This document shows, in pieces, positions 1 through 12,190 of a DNA stretch of 64,000 nucleotides. The notes beneath the pieces are model-generated. The model saw only the letters and a program-made list of their open reading frames with translations. It made no database searches and had not been told where the DNA came from. The stretch covers positions 72,183,147 through 72,247,146 of the forward strand of contig NC_080694.1 of NCBI RefSeq assembly GCF_030445035.2. Reading direction: 5' to 3'. Positions within the stretch are counted from its first letter, which is position 1, and each line of letters starts with the position of its first letter. Source of the DNA: Dasypus novemcinctus (lineage: Eukaryota; Chordata; Mammalia; Cingulata; Dasypodidae). The position numbers and the translations under genes were made by a program.

Positions 1-1118
1 CAGCATCTCTAGAGATAAACATGTTATTTTTTTCTTTATATCTGTTTATGTGGTGTATTACATTGGTTGATTTTCTTATGTTGAATCATCCTTGCATACC
101 AGGAGTGAACCTATTTGGTGATGAAGTATAATTCATTTGTTGCGTAGCTGAATATGATTGTAGATATTTTGTTGAGGATTTTAACACCTCAGTTCATTAG
201 AGAGATTTGTCAGTAGATCTCCTGTTTTGTGTCATCATGGTTTGGCTTTGGTACTAGGTTATGTTGGCATCATAGAATGAGTTAGGCAATGTTCCCTCCA
301 CATCTAGTTTTTGGAAGAGTTTAAGCAGGATTGCTGATAGTTCTTTCTGGGTAGTTTGATAGAGTCCACCTGTGAAGTCATCTGGTCCTGGGCTCTTCTT
401 ATTTATGAGGTTTTGATGACTAATTCAATCTCATTATTTCTGATTTGTTTGTTGCATTCAGTAGATTCTTCTTTTGTCAATATAGGCTCCTTGTGTGTTT
501 TTAGGAATTTGTCCATTTCATCTAAATTATCCATCTTGTTGGCATAAAATGTTTCAAAAAATCCTCTAATGATATTATTTATTTCTGTGGGATCAGTGGA
601 GATATCCCCTTCATTTTTTCTTATTATATATATGCATCTTTTCTCTTTTTTTCCTTTGTTAGGCTAGCTAAGAGTTTGTCAATTGTATGAATCTTTCCTC
701 TTTTTAATTTCATTTATCTCTGCTATAATCTTTGTTATTTCCTTCTTTCTACTTTCTTTGGAGTTAGTTGGGTTTTCTTTTGATAATTTCTCCAAATGTG
801 CAGTTCGACCTTTCATTTTAGCTCTTTCTTCTTTTTTAATATAGCCATTTGTGAATGAATTCCCCTCACAGTACAGCTTTTCCTGCATCCCATAGGTTTT
901 GATATGTTGTGCTGCCATTTTTGATCATTTCAAGGTAGTTTCTGATTTCTTTTGCAATTTCCTTCTTGACCCACTGATTGTGATTGTCTAAGTCTGTGTT
1001 TAGCTTCTACATCTTTGTCCCTGATATGTTTCTGTGTGCCTTACTCATATCCAGGTTCACTGCATTGTGGTCAGAGAAATTACTTTGTATAATTGCAATC
1101 AATCTTTCTGAATTCATT
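1..1118 (-). mobile_element. L1 ORF2 fragment (connector and RT part), antisense
   Basis: Read on the minus strand this is the part of LINE-1 ORF2 running from the end of the endonuclease region through the connector into the reverse transcriptase. The minus-strand peptide at 679-918 contains the lysine/glutamate-rich connector. The DNA matches the antisense L1 at about 54960-56170 block by block: 'gagttaggcaatgttcc' near 280 corresponds to 'gagttaagcaaggttcc' near 55310. Many stops and frameshifts make it non-coding. It runs off the left edge of the window, and at its right end it joins L1 5' UTR sequence abruptly. Confidence 0.88.
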
Positions 1119-2125
1119 GAGAATTAAAAAGTGGAATAAAAAATGTAATGAGGAAATACATAGAATGAATTAAAAGGTCAGAATTATGAGAAGAGAGGAA
1201 AAGGGAAAACAAAAATTCTTTTAAAAGTACAAAAAGAAAGGAGAGAGAGCAAGAAAGAAAAAAATTGAAGACCAAACAAAAAGGGATTGAATGAAGGAAA
1301 AACAACAGAAAACAGAAGACAGAAACATGAAGAAAATAAAAAAAGGAATCTAGGTAAAATAAAAATTGGTAAGAGAAATAAAAGGAAAAGAAAGTAAGGA
1401 GAAACACAACAAACCAGAAATAAACAGCAGCATGTAAAACAAACAAAAATGCAAACAAAACAATACAAAAACACTACTAAGAGAAAATAGCCTTCCCTCT
1501 TCAGGCCCTAACGAGTTTCTCAGGCAGTCAGTGTCAATCAATCACCCTGCAGCCTGCCCTCTGTATATGATGTACCAAGTTTTAGTGAGTAAAATAAGGG
1601 GAAAATAAGGAACCTTAAAGTATATAAAAGAATCAAGAAAAACTAACATGAAAAGAATGTATTGGTGTGACATCCTGCCTGAGCAGATAGCCTCTACCCT
1701 ATCCCCAAGTGGTAAGGGTCCCTTCTGAGATTCAAAGGGGGCTCAGCTGTCCAAACTCACTGCAAAGAAACCACTCTCCACCCTCTCTCAGAAACCTCTT
1801 CTTCCCAGGTAATGCACACTCCCAGTCCATTGGCAGCAGTGAAATAGGGACCCCAACAAGGCTACTTGCTGTGAGGGTGGGGTAGAGGTGCTTTTTCCAG
1901 TCACAGGGGTGAGCAACTCATGATTTTCCTTTGGCTTCTTTACCTTTCCAATGCTCTTCAAGATGACACAGAACATGCTCCATTCTCTCTATATATATCG
2001 AAAGCAGCTCCTTTATATAGATCTCTGGTTTCTCTCTTCTTTTTGGGGGGGTGTATGTGAGAGGAGCAGACTCTGCCTACCTACTTTGACAACATTTTCC
2101 CCGAACATCTCATGTTTTTTCCAAC
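1119..2125 (-). mobile_element. L1 5' UTR segment, antisense
   Basis: A purine-rich tract (about 1119-1490) is followed by a block starting 'aggccctaacgagtttctc'. Both match the antisense L1 5' UTR at about 62040-62900, including the phrases 'ttttagtgagtaaa' and 'attcaaagggggctcag'. It belongs to the same element as the ORF2 fragment to its left, but ORF1 and the endonuclease N-terminus are missing between them. The long minus-strand reading frames at 1114-1541 arise from the low-complexity purine tract and are not genes. The right boundary is approximate. Confidence 0.72.
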
Positions 2126-2929
2126 TTTTCCATATTTGATATTAATATTTGTAATACACTCATGGCTTATTCTTAGCAAATAATTTATTTCATACATGTC
2201 TTCCTGCTCTATTATCTTATTTTACCCAGGAGTGTCTCATAAAGATATACCCTCCACCTACAGTGAGAATTTGAGCACTTTTCTGAATCCACGGCTATAG
2301 TAAAGTCAGTTATCACAAGACTGACCTTCTTTAATCACAACACTCCCTATATTGATCACCATCAATCAAGGATTTAGCCCAAGTTTTGCTCTCCCATTCT
2401 GTCATACCAGTTACTTTAAAATGAGTTTCTGGAAAGGAGAAAAAATGGTAAAACAAGCACCCCTGCTGGCCACTTCAATTTTCCCAGCTCCTAATTCACA
2501 TTTCATCCAACTTAGTAATTGCCTTTTTACAATCATTCATTATATTTGTAAGAGTCAAATTATAAAGAATTTATGTGGTGGAGAAAATGAGTTCCAAAAA
2601 ATTAAGAGAGGAAATGAGATTAAGGGCTTGAAACTGGAGAATCCAATAATTAAATGCAGATATAAAGAAAAGGCCATAAAATATAAAATTATTTTTATCA
2701 TCTGGTAATTTTAGGGTTTGGTGATATCATAAATGGCCAAGAGAAGGTGGGAACAGTTTGGAATTTCAAATAGAATGTCATAAATTCAGTTTTCTACATT
2801 TTATTTTTTATATAGTCTGGCTAATATTTATTGTATTATGGTTAAGGAAAGTAAGGACCACATACTCTTCTTTTTTTCACATATTCTTTTTATTCTCTCC
2901 TCTGATTTTCAATTTCTTAGGAAAGAGAA
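2126..2929. other. Unassigned AT-rich spacer
   Basis: I recognise no gene or repeat here. Reading frames of 78-118 codons at 2352-2708 and 2758-2994 have AT-driven composition and no recognisable motif. Confidence 0.4.
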
Positions 2930-3960
2930 ACATGATTCAAGTTCCTGCCAGACTGCACCTGTGGCCTTTTGGGCAGTTCTTTATAATCAGTTGACTGTGG
3001 GAAGGAACATTTAGACCTGTTTCTCAGATAACTCTGCCTGATATAAAGGGATTCCCCACATATGGACAACTGTAACACTAAAGCCCATTTCTGGGATATC
3101 CCTAAAGGATACTGGTAAAGGGAAATTCTCCCAGGGGCCAAACTTTCAACATGGCACCTGGAGGTTCATTCTGCTTTGAAGAAGAAATGGCTGGAAGTGT
3201 GTTTGTACACTGATTTATGCAATGTGCCCAGTGGTTTAACTGAATGGTCAGGGGCTTGAAAGAATCATGATTGGAAAGGTCTGGGAGAAAAGTCAGTGGA
3301 GAGACGTTTCTCAATGGGTGAAAACCAAGGAGGTATTTGTTTCTCATTTGAAGGCTCACCAGAGTGTGACCTCAGCAGAAGAGGATTTTAGTGATCAAGT
3401 GGATAGGATGACCTATTCTGTGGATACCAGTTGGCCTCTTTCCCCTCCCTCAATTCCTGTCATTGTCCAATGGGCTCATGAAAAAAGTTGCCATGGAAGT
3501 AGGGATGGAGGTTATTCATGTGCTCAGCAACATGGACTTAACCTCACCAAGGTTGACTTGGCTACAATCACTGCTGAGTGCCCAATCTACCAGCAGAAGA
3601 GAAACCACACTCAGCTCCCAATATGGCACCATTCCCTGAGGTGATCAGCTTGTTACCTGGAGGCAGGTTGTTTACATTCGACCACATCCATCATGGAAGA
3701 GGCAGCATTTTAGTCTCAATGGAATACTGGAATCATACATATTCTATATACTAATTTCCTTCACTGCATGCAATGTTTTTGCCAAAACTACCATCCATGA
3801 ACTTCCAGAATGCCTCATCCAATGTCTTGGTATTCCATGCTTCTGTTCAATGAACATGCTTCATAGCAAATGGAAAGTGAGAATGGGCTCATGCACATGG
3901 AATTCAATGGTTATACCATGTTCCCAACATCCTGAATTAGATGTATTAATAGAATGATGG
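2930..3960 (+). pseudogene. Endogenous retrovirus pol relic (RNase H end and integrase)
   Basis: The longest surviving frame, 3267-3644 (125 codons), reads like the junction between the RNase H C-terminus and the integrase N-terminus of a mammalian endogenous retrovirus. It has a 'VSHLKAHQ' RNase H-type motif near residue 26. An integrase zinc-finger pattern follows: His71-x4-His76, then Cys105 about 28 residues later. The last ligand is lost, because Cys105-x2-Cys has become Cys-x2-Tyr108. Upstream sequence (2930-3266) and downstream sequence to about 3960 continue as interrupted RT/RNase H and integrase-core remnants with stops in all frames. No LTRs were recognised nearby. Family class (ERV-L versus class I) is uncertain. 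Confidence 0.72.
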
Positions 3961-4012
3961 AATGACATTTCGAAGCCTCAATTATGGCACCAACAGGGTG
4001 GCAATATCTTGC
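3961..4012. other. Short unassigned spacer
   Basis: Sequence between the pol relic and a dinucleotide repeat; nothing recognised. Confidence 0.3.
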
Positions 4013-4042
4013 ATATATATATATACACACACACACACACAC
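4013..4042 (+). repeat. (AT)n(AC)n microsatellite
   Basis: Alternating AT dinucleotides run into about nine AC dinucleotides. A compound microsatellite. Confidence 0.95.
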
Positions 4043-4309
4043 CAAATATCTTGTTTTCTTCTGCATCTTATCTCTTTCTCATGTACAACATAAATTGTAG
4101 TAACTTAATGTCATACATTTAAGATATAGTATATAAAGATCAAGAGTGAGTAGTACTCAAGAATTTACATTCTCTTCTGGGGAAAGAATGTGTTTCCAAT
4201 AGTAAGCAGGATAATTCAATTATGTTAGATGAAAACATGACTGCTCTTATTTTTATTTAGAGATTAAGTAAGGTTCAGAGAGTCCTGTATGTGCCAGGTT
4301 GATAAAGGG

Positions 4310-4755
4310 TGGACTGTGATGGTAAGTTCACAGTTCACAGTTCAGTTTGGCTTGTTTATGGTGCCCAGTTGTTTGGTCAAGCAAGCACAGGCCTGATTGT
4401 GATGAGGATACCTCATGGATTTAAGATATTAGTTAATTGATTGTACCTGTGGCTGATTACACATACAATTAACAAAGGAGATTGCCTTCAGCAATGAGAG
4501 AAGTCTCATCCAAGCATTTGAAGTCCTTAAAGGGGGAAGTGAGGATTTCAGTAGGTATAAAGAAGATTCTCAAACTCTCCTTCATCCAGCCAACTTCTCC
4601 TGGGAATTCATCAAAACCTTCATCAGGCTGCCCTATGGAATTCAGACTTGTCAATCCCCATTCTTGAGTGAGCCAATTTCTATAATTAATAAGATTAAAT
4701 CAATCAATCAATAAATCCTGCCAGTTCTGTTTCTCTGGAAAATCTTAACATACAG
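4310..4755 (+). mobile_element. Ancient LTR-like interspersed repeat
   Basis: The segment has the layout of a widespread mammalian LTR-like repeat: a 'gtgcccagttgtttggtcaa' motif near the start, a 'catccaagcatttgaag' block, a 'gagccaatttctataatta' block and a terminal 'ttctgtttctctgga' motif. I recognise the order of these blocks but cannot name the subfamily. The overlapping frames at 4469-4667 on both strands are chance openings. Confidence 0.5.
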
Positions 4756-4781
4756 TTTTTGTTAAGGCGAGTGGATAATTC

Positions 4782-4827
4782 TATTTATGTATGTATGTAT
4801 GTATTTATTTATTTATTTATTTATTAT
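4782..4827 (+). repeat. (TATG)n(TATT)n tetranucleotide repeat
   Basis: About four TATG units run into TATT units. Simple repeat beside an L1-type 3' end. Confidence 0.93.
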
Positions 4828-4829
4828 GC

Positions 4830-5035
4830 TTTTTTATTTTTTAAAATGTACTTAGATTTCATAAATGTTAAATAAAAAATATGGAGCATTTCCACATGCC
4901 CCATTCCCTACTCCTCACATAATTTTCCACTTTAACAACATCCTTCATAGTTAATACAGTTATTATTATTTGATTACAAAGTTTTTAAAAGATGTAAGTA
5001 AATATAAATAATGCTTATTTTCTTTTACACACCAC
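4830..5035 (-). mobile_element. L1-type 3' terminus, antisense, degraded
   Basis: A T-rich start followed by 'acttagatttcataaatgtt' and 'atttccacatgcccca' resembles the antisense L1-type 3' termini at 38575-38720 and 62970-63170. The sequence is diverged and the boundaries are approximate. Confidence 0.5.
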
Positions 5036-6420
5036 TATAGGCTCCTTGTCCTCATTCATTTTTCCCAAAATGCACCCACTATATATTCCCCAGAAGGCCA
5101 TGCTTCTTCTTTCCCATCTAAAATTTGCTATCTATCATGAAATTGCACTCCAACATTGCTTCAGCAATTTACACCCTCACCAACTTTGCAGAAGAGACTT
5201 CATAGCTTTACCATCTTTGCTTGGTATTACTCTGACAATACTTGTAGGTATAAAAATAATGGGGTGTTTCATATTTATTTGTGTGTTTATTGCCATTTAA
5301 GCATATTCATGAACTTGTAGTCATTTTCATTTGGGGCATTTTCTTTTTCTTTAGAACTGTAAGAATTATTTGTATCTTTAAACTACTAAACCTTGTCACT
5401 AAACACAATGGCGCATATGCTTGCCCATTCTGCACCTTGAAATTATTCACTTTATGGTTTCTTCTGAAGTGCACATATATACTAATTTTAGTTTGTTGGA
5501 TATTCTAAAATTAGACATTTCTTCATGGTTAATACTTGTTATGTCTTTTATTACGATTTTTTGCCTACACAACCCCGAAATCATAAAGATAATCACTAAA
5601 AGCTACTTTTTAGAGTTGTAAAACTTTGACTTTAATACTAAAAATTTCATTGTATCTGAAACAGATTTTTGAATTAGAAGTCAGAAAGATTTCAGTCTAT
5701 TTATTTTTTTCTTAATATGGATAACCAATTGTCATTGTACTGTTTACTGCTTGGTGATGTCATTTATGCGAGAGTCTCTTCTGGACCCTCTGTTCCTTTC
5801 CACTGCTCTATCTAGTCCTGTGCTATCACAACACTGTTCTAATTGCTGTAGATGGCACAACTGTATTGCATCTACATAGCAACAAAGGAAATGAAATTAA
5901 AAAAGACATTATTATCTTCACAGCCATTATCATGGTGAATGCCCTTAATTGCTTAGATCTTCTTTAAAATCTTTCAGTAAGGTATTATATTCTCTGTAAA
6001 GTTGTTTTAATGCTTTATTCAATTTGCTTTATTCAATTTTTACTTGAGTAGCTATTAAAATTACACCAAAATACATTTCTTTCTTTTTTTTTCCTTGCAT
6101 AAAGCATTAAATTTAATCTTTGACCCAAGAAATGTACTAAATTTTCTCATTTTTCTAATGCTTTATGTGTACGTTCTTAGAGTAAATCTATGAGGAAATT
6201 TTACTTTCTGTAATTAAGGAAACTTTCTTTCTTCCATTCAATTCCCTATAGTTGTGCTTTATTTTCTTTGTCTTAGTACACTGCCTAAAACCATCAGACA
6301 ATGTTGAATAGAAGTATGACACTCACAGTCCTATCTTGATCTTACTGAACACATACTTTCCACTAAAATTTATTAAAACATCTGTTTCAGCTTCCTACTT
6401 TTGTATTATAAGCCATGCAA
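5036..6420 (-). mobile_element. Old L1 ORF2/3' relic, antisense
   Basis: The antisense text follows the usual order of an old mammalian L1 ORF2 C-terminal half. There is a decayed 'tccaacattgcttcagcaatttacaccctcacc' type segment near 5150, then a block like 'tgcatttccctaatg' near 5290, and a 'ctattctagtcctgtgctatcac' type segment near 5810. No frame is open. It is much more diverged than the lineage-type L1s elsewhere in the window. Confidence 0.62.
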
Positions 6421-8229
6421 AACTCAGTGAATTAGCACATTATTTATTTTTCAGTGCTTGGTAGAACCAACTTGGCTCTGCTCCAAGCTTTTAGCTGAAA
6501 GTTCAGATGGAGCTGTTAGTCATTGGTTCTCCAGAGTCCCTATTCTTATTTTTGCTTGGCTTGGTTGGTAAGATCCCAAGGATAATTCAAAGAACAAATG
6601 TTCCCAGAAACAGGCCCTATGTGCAAGTAATATTAAGCCTTTGCTTGCACCTATCACATTGATTTAACTTGTCACACAGCCAAGTCCAGAGTTATTGTGC
6701 AATGGATGTGATGATTGGAGGCATGATTATTTTTGGAGGTCACCAAAGCAGCAGTCTGCCTCAAATCCTTTACCCATTTAAGAAATGCATCTATTACACT
6801 TTTGATAACCCTTTCATTATATTGGATGTTGATTTGCACACTATTTTTTTCTATATTATTAAGATCTCAGACATTTTTTATTCTTTCCCTCATCAACCAT
6901 TCAATTTCATTTATTTGAACTCCAAGGGAAAATCCAGAAGTGAGAAACTACACAAATTTCCATCCTCATAGTCTGCTGTGGGAGGGACACTATTAACATT
7001 AGACATGTAAACGTGCTCTGTTAGATATGACAGAAGAAAGCAGAGCAAGTGAGACAGGGCAGGAAGTAGGTCATCTGATACAGTACAGCCTTTACTAATA
7101 ACACCATATGTGAAAGAAACTTAAAGGAAAGGAGTAGCCAAGTGGACATTTGGGGAAGAATATTCCCAGCAGAGAAAACAGAACGTGAAAAGTCCAGAGG
7201 TGGATACAATCTTGGAATTCATAAGTAAGGAATCCAGCATGTTCTTGTTTAATTCTTCAATTAATAAACCCTATCAACTAATTTTTCAAATATCTTGGCA
7301 TAGAGGTACATATTTTATTCTTTTTTCAGCTTATTTTTCATACCTATGTGGCATTTTAGTCCCTTTATTCAAATGATTATTAATTAATGCATTGTAAGAT
7401 TTATTCTTAGAATATTTAGTCAGAAATTTGACATTTTGATAGTATTTTACAAAGAAGGTTCAATCCCCTCTGTCATTCTTAGGTATTCATTTCAATAACT
7501 TCTGCTGCTACATGTATTTCTGTATCATGTTTTACTGAGTTTGAGATTTTCTGATTTTATCTCTAATTTTAAGTTAGATTCTCATTCCTTCCAATGCATG
7601 ATCTATATAGCATCTCTTACCTGACCAAGAATTAATCTCACCCTTGCCCAGACTTGTCACCTGCCCACTGCCCCACAGTCATCCCTCCACATAACTCCTT
7701 GGAAGCATGCCGAGGTTTTGGTGCTGTAACACTGAACACTGCCTGCCTAGGTACATCTTGTTTTGAGAAAGAAACACATATCCAGGTGTTTTTCCAAAAC
7801 TCGCCTCTGGTTTTCAGCCCCCGTTTTCTCCCAGCCATGTATAATCTAGGAGAGGTTGTCATAGGTGTGGTCACAGCAAGTGAACTTCTTATCATCATCT
7901 CATAATCTGTAACTAGTCTCACTGTCTATTGCCAGGCAGAGGCAGCTCTCTGGAGATCAGTTCACTTATAATGTGCAAGGGCTGAGCACCCTGGCACTTA
8001 GTGCCTCTGTCTTCAGAATCTACCAGGTCCCATTGTGGGGCAGTTTGGGGCAGTCCTGGCAGGATCACCCCCTACTACTTCTTTTGGGGTGAGTCCTGCT
8101 GCTGGTTCAATGCAACACCACATCAATGTTTAGAACGTTTCTGGATATGAATAAATAAGAATATAAATTATCATCAAGTGCATATTCAGCTGCTTCTTAA
8201 CACTTGTGGCAAACAATATTTCATCATTA
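6421..8229. other. Unassigned region with faint old-repeat traces
   Basis: No gene is supported. The stretch around 7040-7200 ('ggggaagaatattcccagcagaga') resembles a common ancient mammalian repeat that I cannot name. Overlapping open frames on both strands at 7638-7922 are mirror openings in a GC-richer patch with no recognisable motif. The rest is AT-rich and unrecognised. Confidence 0.4.
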
Positions 8230-9640
8230 AATTTCAAAGTTTTCTGATATTTTCTGATGGCCTCTCATTACATACATAAGTTATTTTCCCTGAGTATTAT
8301 TAAGATGAAACACTTTTAAAATATTGATTAGAAATTCATATTTCCTTTTCAGAGAATTTTAAACATTTAAAATTAGTAAGTTTTATCAGTAAATTTTAAA
8401 ATTGAGTAAATATTTTGTTAAGAATTTCTCACTTTTGGTGGGGTTTAATTTATTTATCTTTGTTTTTCTGGTTAATGCATTTTGCATCCAGAAAAAAGAA
8501 TCTTTGCCTAAACCATGGCCTTGCAGGTATTCTTTTTTTTCTTCCAGGTAATTTATAGATTCATATTGCACATTTAGATCTAGAAGCATCTGAAATTGAC
8601 TTTTGAACCACATAGTATTTTTCATATGCATATTCATTTTTTTTCCAAAGTAGTTTATTGGAAAGATGATCCTTTCCCCCACTACACTGCAGTGGCAAAT
8701 TTATCATAATTTTGTTGATGGGATATATATCAGTCTGATTCTGGGTACCTGATTTTGTACTACTATTCTATTTAATGATCAGAGCTTTATAAGTTTTGAT
8801 ATCTAGTGGTGTAAGTTCTTCAGCTTTTTTCTTCTTCAGGCCATAGTGGTCTTAGGTGTTTATATATTAATTATAGAAGCATCTTGTTAATTTACACAAA
8901 AAGAAAATCTGCTAGAATTTCAATAGGAAACACATGGAATTTATAGATCTATTAGGAGAGAACTGACATCTTAACAATATTGTAACTTCTAATTTATGAA
9001 AATGCTATAACTCACAGTTTACGTAAGTATACATTAATTTTGAACAATGTTTTATAGTATTCAATATAGAGGTTTTGCAAATGTTTCAACAGATATATGT
9101 CTAGTTATTTAGAGCTTTTGATGCCACTGAAATTTGTATGACTTTTATAATTTTATTAAATTATCACTATAAATTAATTCTAATAATTTGAATGTAATTT
9201 GTTTTCTATTTTTATACTCATCCATGACATCTATTTTCAAATTTTATAACTTGATTTTAGTTTTCTTTCTCCTCTACTGTTGAGTAAAGCATTAGTAAGA
9301 GTCATTCATTTCTTGTTCCTCAGTTCACAGGGGAGTTATTTCATAATGTGAATATTCTTTATTAGAGGAAATTTTTTGTTCTTATCTGAGAATGCTGAGT
9401 AATTTAGTGGTTTCATCATGAATGGACAATGAACTTTATCAAATATTTTTCTGAGATTATTGGGATGATAAATGTTATTTTTCTCTTTTCTATGTCAGAT
9501 TTTGTCATAGAGGTCATGTTGACCTTATAAAACAAAATAGAAAATGTTAACTCTTTTAAATTTTCTGGAAGATTTTGTGATAAAATTTTAAATAAGACAT
9601 TAATGATGAGAGTTATCATCAAGGGCTTATTATTTTGTTC
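8230..9640 (-). mobile_element. Old L1 relic, antisense
   Basis: The antisense sequence carries decayed blocks typical of an ancient L1 ORF2, such as 'cagagctttataagttttgat' near 8785 and 'cttcaggccatagtgg' near 8835. Later blocks resemble the 'agaggtcatgttgacc' and 'gataaatgtt' parts of old L1 RT regions. All frames are closed and the edges are fuzzy. Confidence 0.58.
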
Positions 9641-9810
9641 ATAAACTGAGCACTTTATTTGAACAATTCAATCAACAATATTCTCATTTTACAGATGAGA
9701 AGTCAAAAGTTCAAAATGATGCAGTACCTAACCAAAGTCATCCCAGAGAAGATAAAGGTACAACTAGGATTCAAACTGAATCAATCTGCTTAAATACCAT
9801 ACAATAGTCC
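9640..9810 (+). mobile_element. MIR SINE
   Basis: The core 'attctcattttacagatgag' is followed by an 'accaaagtcatcccag' type block and 'actaggattcaaactga', in MIR order and orientation. This is an ancient mammalian SINE shared across placentals. Confidence 0.85.
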
Positions 9811-10424
9811 TTCTCATATTTAATGCAAGATACAACAAATGAAAAATTTCCATGTTGGCAAAACTGGGTAAAAAACACTGGGAGTAATAGAGAATTACAT
9901 AATAATTTTAGAAAGGAATTAGAAAATATTAAAAACCTGTAAAAGTGTTTTCATAATCTAAGCTCAATAATTTTATCTTTCTTAATTTTAATTTAAAGAA
10001 AATTTAAAATGCAGAAAATGTAATGTTTAATCTGTACTCCTGTGATTATTCCTGGAAAAATATCAAAAAATGGATGAGATAACTCAGAAATTACAGAACA
10101 AAAATTGTTGACTTACATTTATTCCGAAGTACTTAAAAATGTGCAGCTGAGATTTTAATAATAAATTTTAATGACCATAACCCCATATGATATTCTCAGT
10201 TATTGTTGCAAGGTAATTTTAGAGATCTTTTAAAATACCTTCATGATTGTGACTGCTGTTTGATAGTGCATATCTGCGGTTTGATGGTAGTTTTGAATTT
10301 CAAACATAAAGAATAAATAAACACTCTGTTCTAGTTTTCTGGGCTATCTTCATTAGAGAGTCGCTCATATAAACTTTCTGATAGGAATTTTCTGTTTCCT
10401 TTCAGAAATACTTGATGGCTAGGA
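9811..10424. other. Unassigned AT-rich spacer
   Basis: No coding frame or repeat that I can name. Confidence 0.4.
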
Positions 10425-10615
10425 AAACATGTCTCCAGGTGTGGCCTGAGAGCAGCAGCCTTAGCACCACCTGAGAACTTGTTAGAAATCCAATTACCTG
10501 GGCACCAATACGACCCGCTGAACCAGAATTTCTGACTGGGCACAGAGGTCCTGATGATTTAATCGGCCCTTCAGGTTATTCACAGACCTATTAAAGTTGG
10601 AGAGTTCTGAGTAAA
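10425..10615 (+). mobile_element. MER5A-like hAT DNA transposon remnant
   Basis: The blocks 'gcaccacctgagaacttgtt', 'agaaatccaattacctggg' and 'gaaccagaatttctga' occur in the order of the non-autonomous hAT-Charlie element MER5A. Such elements have short terminal repeats and no coding capacity; the ends here are decayed. Confidence 0.72.
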
Positions 10616-11139
10616 GGGACACCCAATTCCTGTCCTACTAAACTACTCCTTCTGTGTGAAGTTTCAAGGGCCCCAAGTCCCAGGTGCCATGTGGGAAAAG
10701 TAAATAAAATATTGTTATTCAGTTCAGGCTTCTATTAGGAAAGATGCCAAAAGAAATCAGTTCTCAGGGGAAATAGCAGGTTTAAAAAGATCTGTTTTAT
10801 TATACATGATAAATTCAGCAATTGATATTCAGCTTTGACAGCTGGCTGTACACCAAGAACCAACTGTGGTGAGTTTTCTAATTTTGGTTAAGGAAAGAGG
10901 GAAAGATTTTATGGAAGCTAATAGAAACCCTTAATCTTCAAATTGAGTTTAAATTGTAACAAGGAAGGAAACTTACTTCCCTAAAAATGAGCAGATTAAT
11001 AAAATCCATTGGTTGAATTTATACAAATATATTATGATAAGGAAATATTAGTTTTTAAGGAAAATCTAGTAAATTATATGTATATATATACACACACAAA
11101 CTCAGAATGCAACTGTGAAACACTTCTTCAAATAGTATG
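10616..11139. other. Unassigned spacer
   Basis: No gene or named repeat. A short TA/CA run lies near 11075-11098. Confidence 0.4.
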
Positions 11140-11400
11140 TGATATTATGGAAAGAGATATCCTTGGATAAATATGCTTTCTGTGTAACTGTGGCTTTAAA
11201 AATACCCAATGTCACTGCTTGCTTTTCACCAATCCTAACAGATTTTAAATGTGAGGAAGTGGTGTTAATTGAAAAGGTCAATTCTCTTACTTAAGTACTC
11301 TCAGTTTTATTTTTCTGTAAAATATAGAGGTCAAATTCCTTTACTCATAGAATATAAAAATGCTTATTTGGATTAAATAATATATAAATCTAATATGGTA
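11140..11400 (-). mobile_element. MIR SINE, antisense
   Basis: The plus strand reads as the complement of MIR: 'tattatggaaagagatatcc' at the start, then 'ctgtgtaactgtggct', then 'ctcagttttatttttctgta' and 'ttggattaaataatatataa'. Divergence is typical of an ancient element. Confidence 0.68.
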
Positions 11401-12190
11401 TCTGTGACAAAAATAAGCACAAAAAATTGTTTAGTTTCTTTACTTCCCTTTCTATTGATAATTACATGTACAGATTTGGCAAATCAAAATATTTCCGTAA
11501 CCACGATTAAAATTAACTTGAACAATAATGCTGTTTTACATCTTATCCGTTCAATTGAAGAGTCAAAAAAGAGGACATTGAAAGGAAGATGTGTTGTTGG
11601 AGGCACACACTTGCTCTCTCCTTCCTCCGGCTTTTTATTATCCAGTAAGATTTTTTTAGAGATTGAGAGATTTGGGGGTGGTCTAGATTCATTAATCTTA
11701 TGTCTTATATTGGCAGACTGAGAGACAAGATGCAAACTTGTCAGCCACAACAAGAGTTTAACTTAATATCCATTTTTTTGTACATTTAAACTGGAGACCC
11801 CACCAGTCAATAGGATGTAGAAACGGTGTCCTCAAATGCCAGCTTCACTCTTCACAGAAGAGAAGGGTAGGGGGCAGCATAAGTATGCAGTGTCAGCAGG
11901 AGGGACTGATACCACAAGTTAGAAACACAAACTGAAGAAAAGGGGCTGTTATTGATTAACAAAAGCCACTCCCAGGTCAATATGCAGTGGAGCAGGTGTG
12001 CTGGCCTCTCGTTTAGGATTTTCCAGATTATGATTTCTAAGATTTCACAGGGTTAAAAATAAAGCCCGAAACGACACTGATGCAGTAGCTTTCCAGCTGT
12101 TGTAAAGACCTCACAGAAGAATGGAAAAATGCAGGAATGTGAGGGACTCATGAAGGAACTCAGCAATACTGATATACTGATGAGTATTTT
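11401..12190. other. Unassigned region
   Basis: An open frame of 108 codons (11395-11721) begins inside the MIR remnant and has no recognisable domain; an overlapping opposite-strand frame of similar length argues it is chance. Nothing else is recognised. Confidence 0.4.

Noticed and set aside
1114..1541. Minus-strand frames of 63-114 codons rich in F, L, S and C
   Set aside because: Complement of a purine-rich low-complexity tract in an L1 5' UTR; the same artefact appears at 58179-58521 and 61954-62280.
7638..7922. Overlapping frames on both strands (94 and 83 codons)
   Set aside because: Mirror-frame openings in a GC-richer patch; no motif on either strand and no start context.
11395..11721. 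108-codon plus-strand frame with a hydrophobic start
   Set aside because: Begins in a MIR remnant, overlaps an opposite-strand frame of similar length, and shows no domain or splice context.
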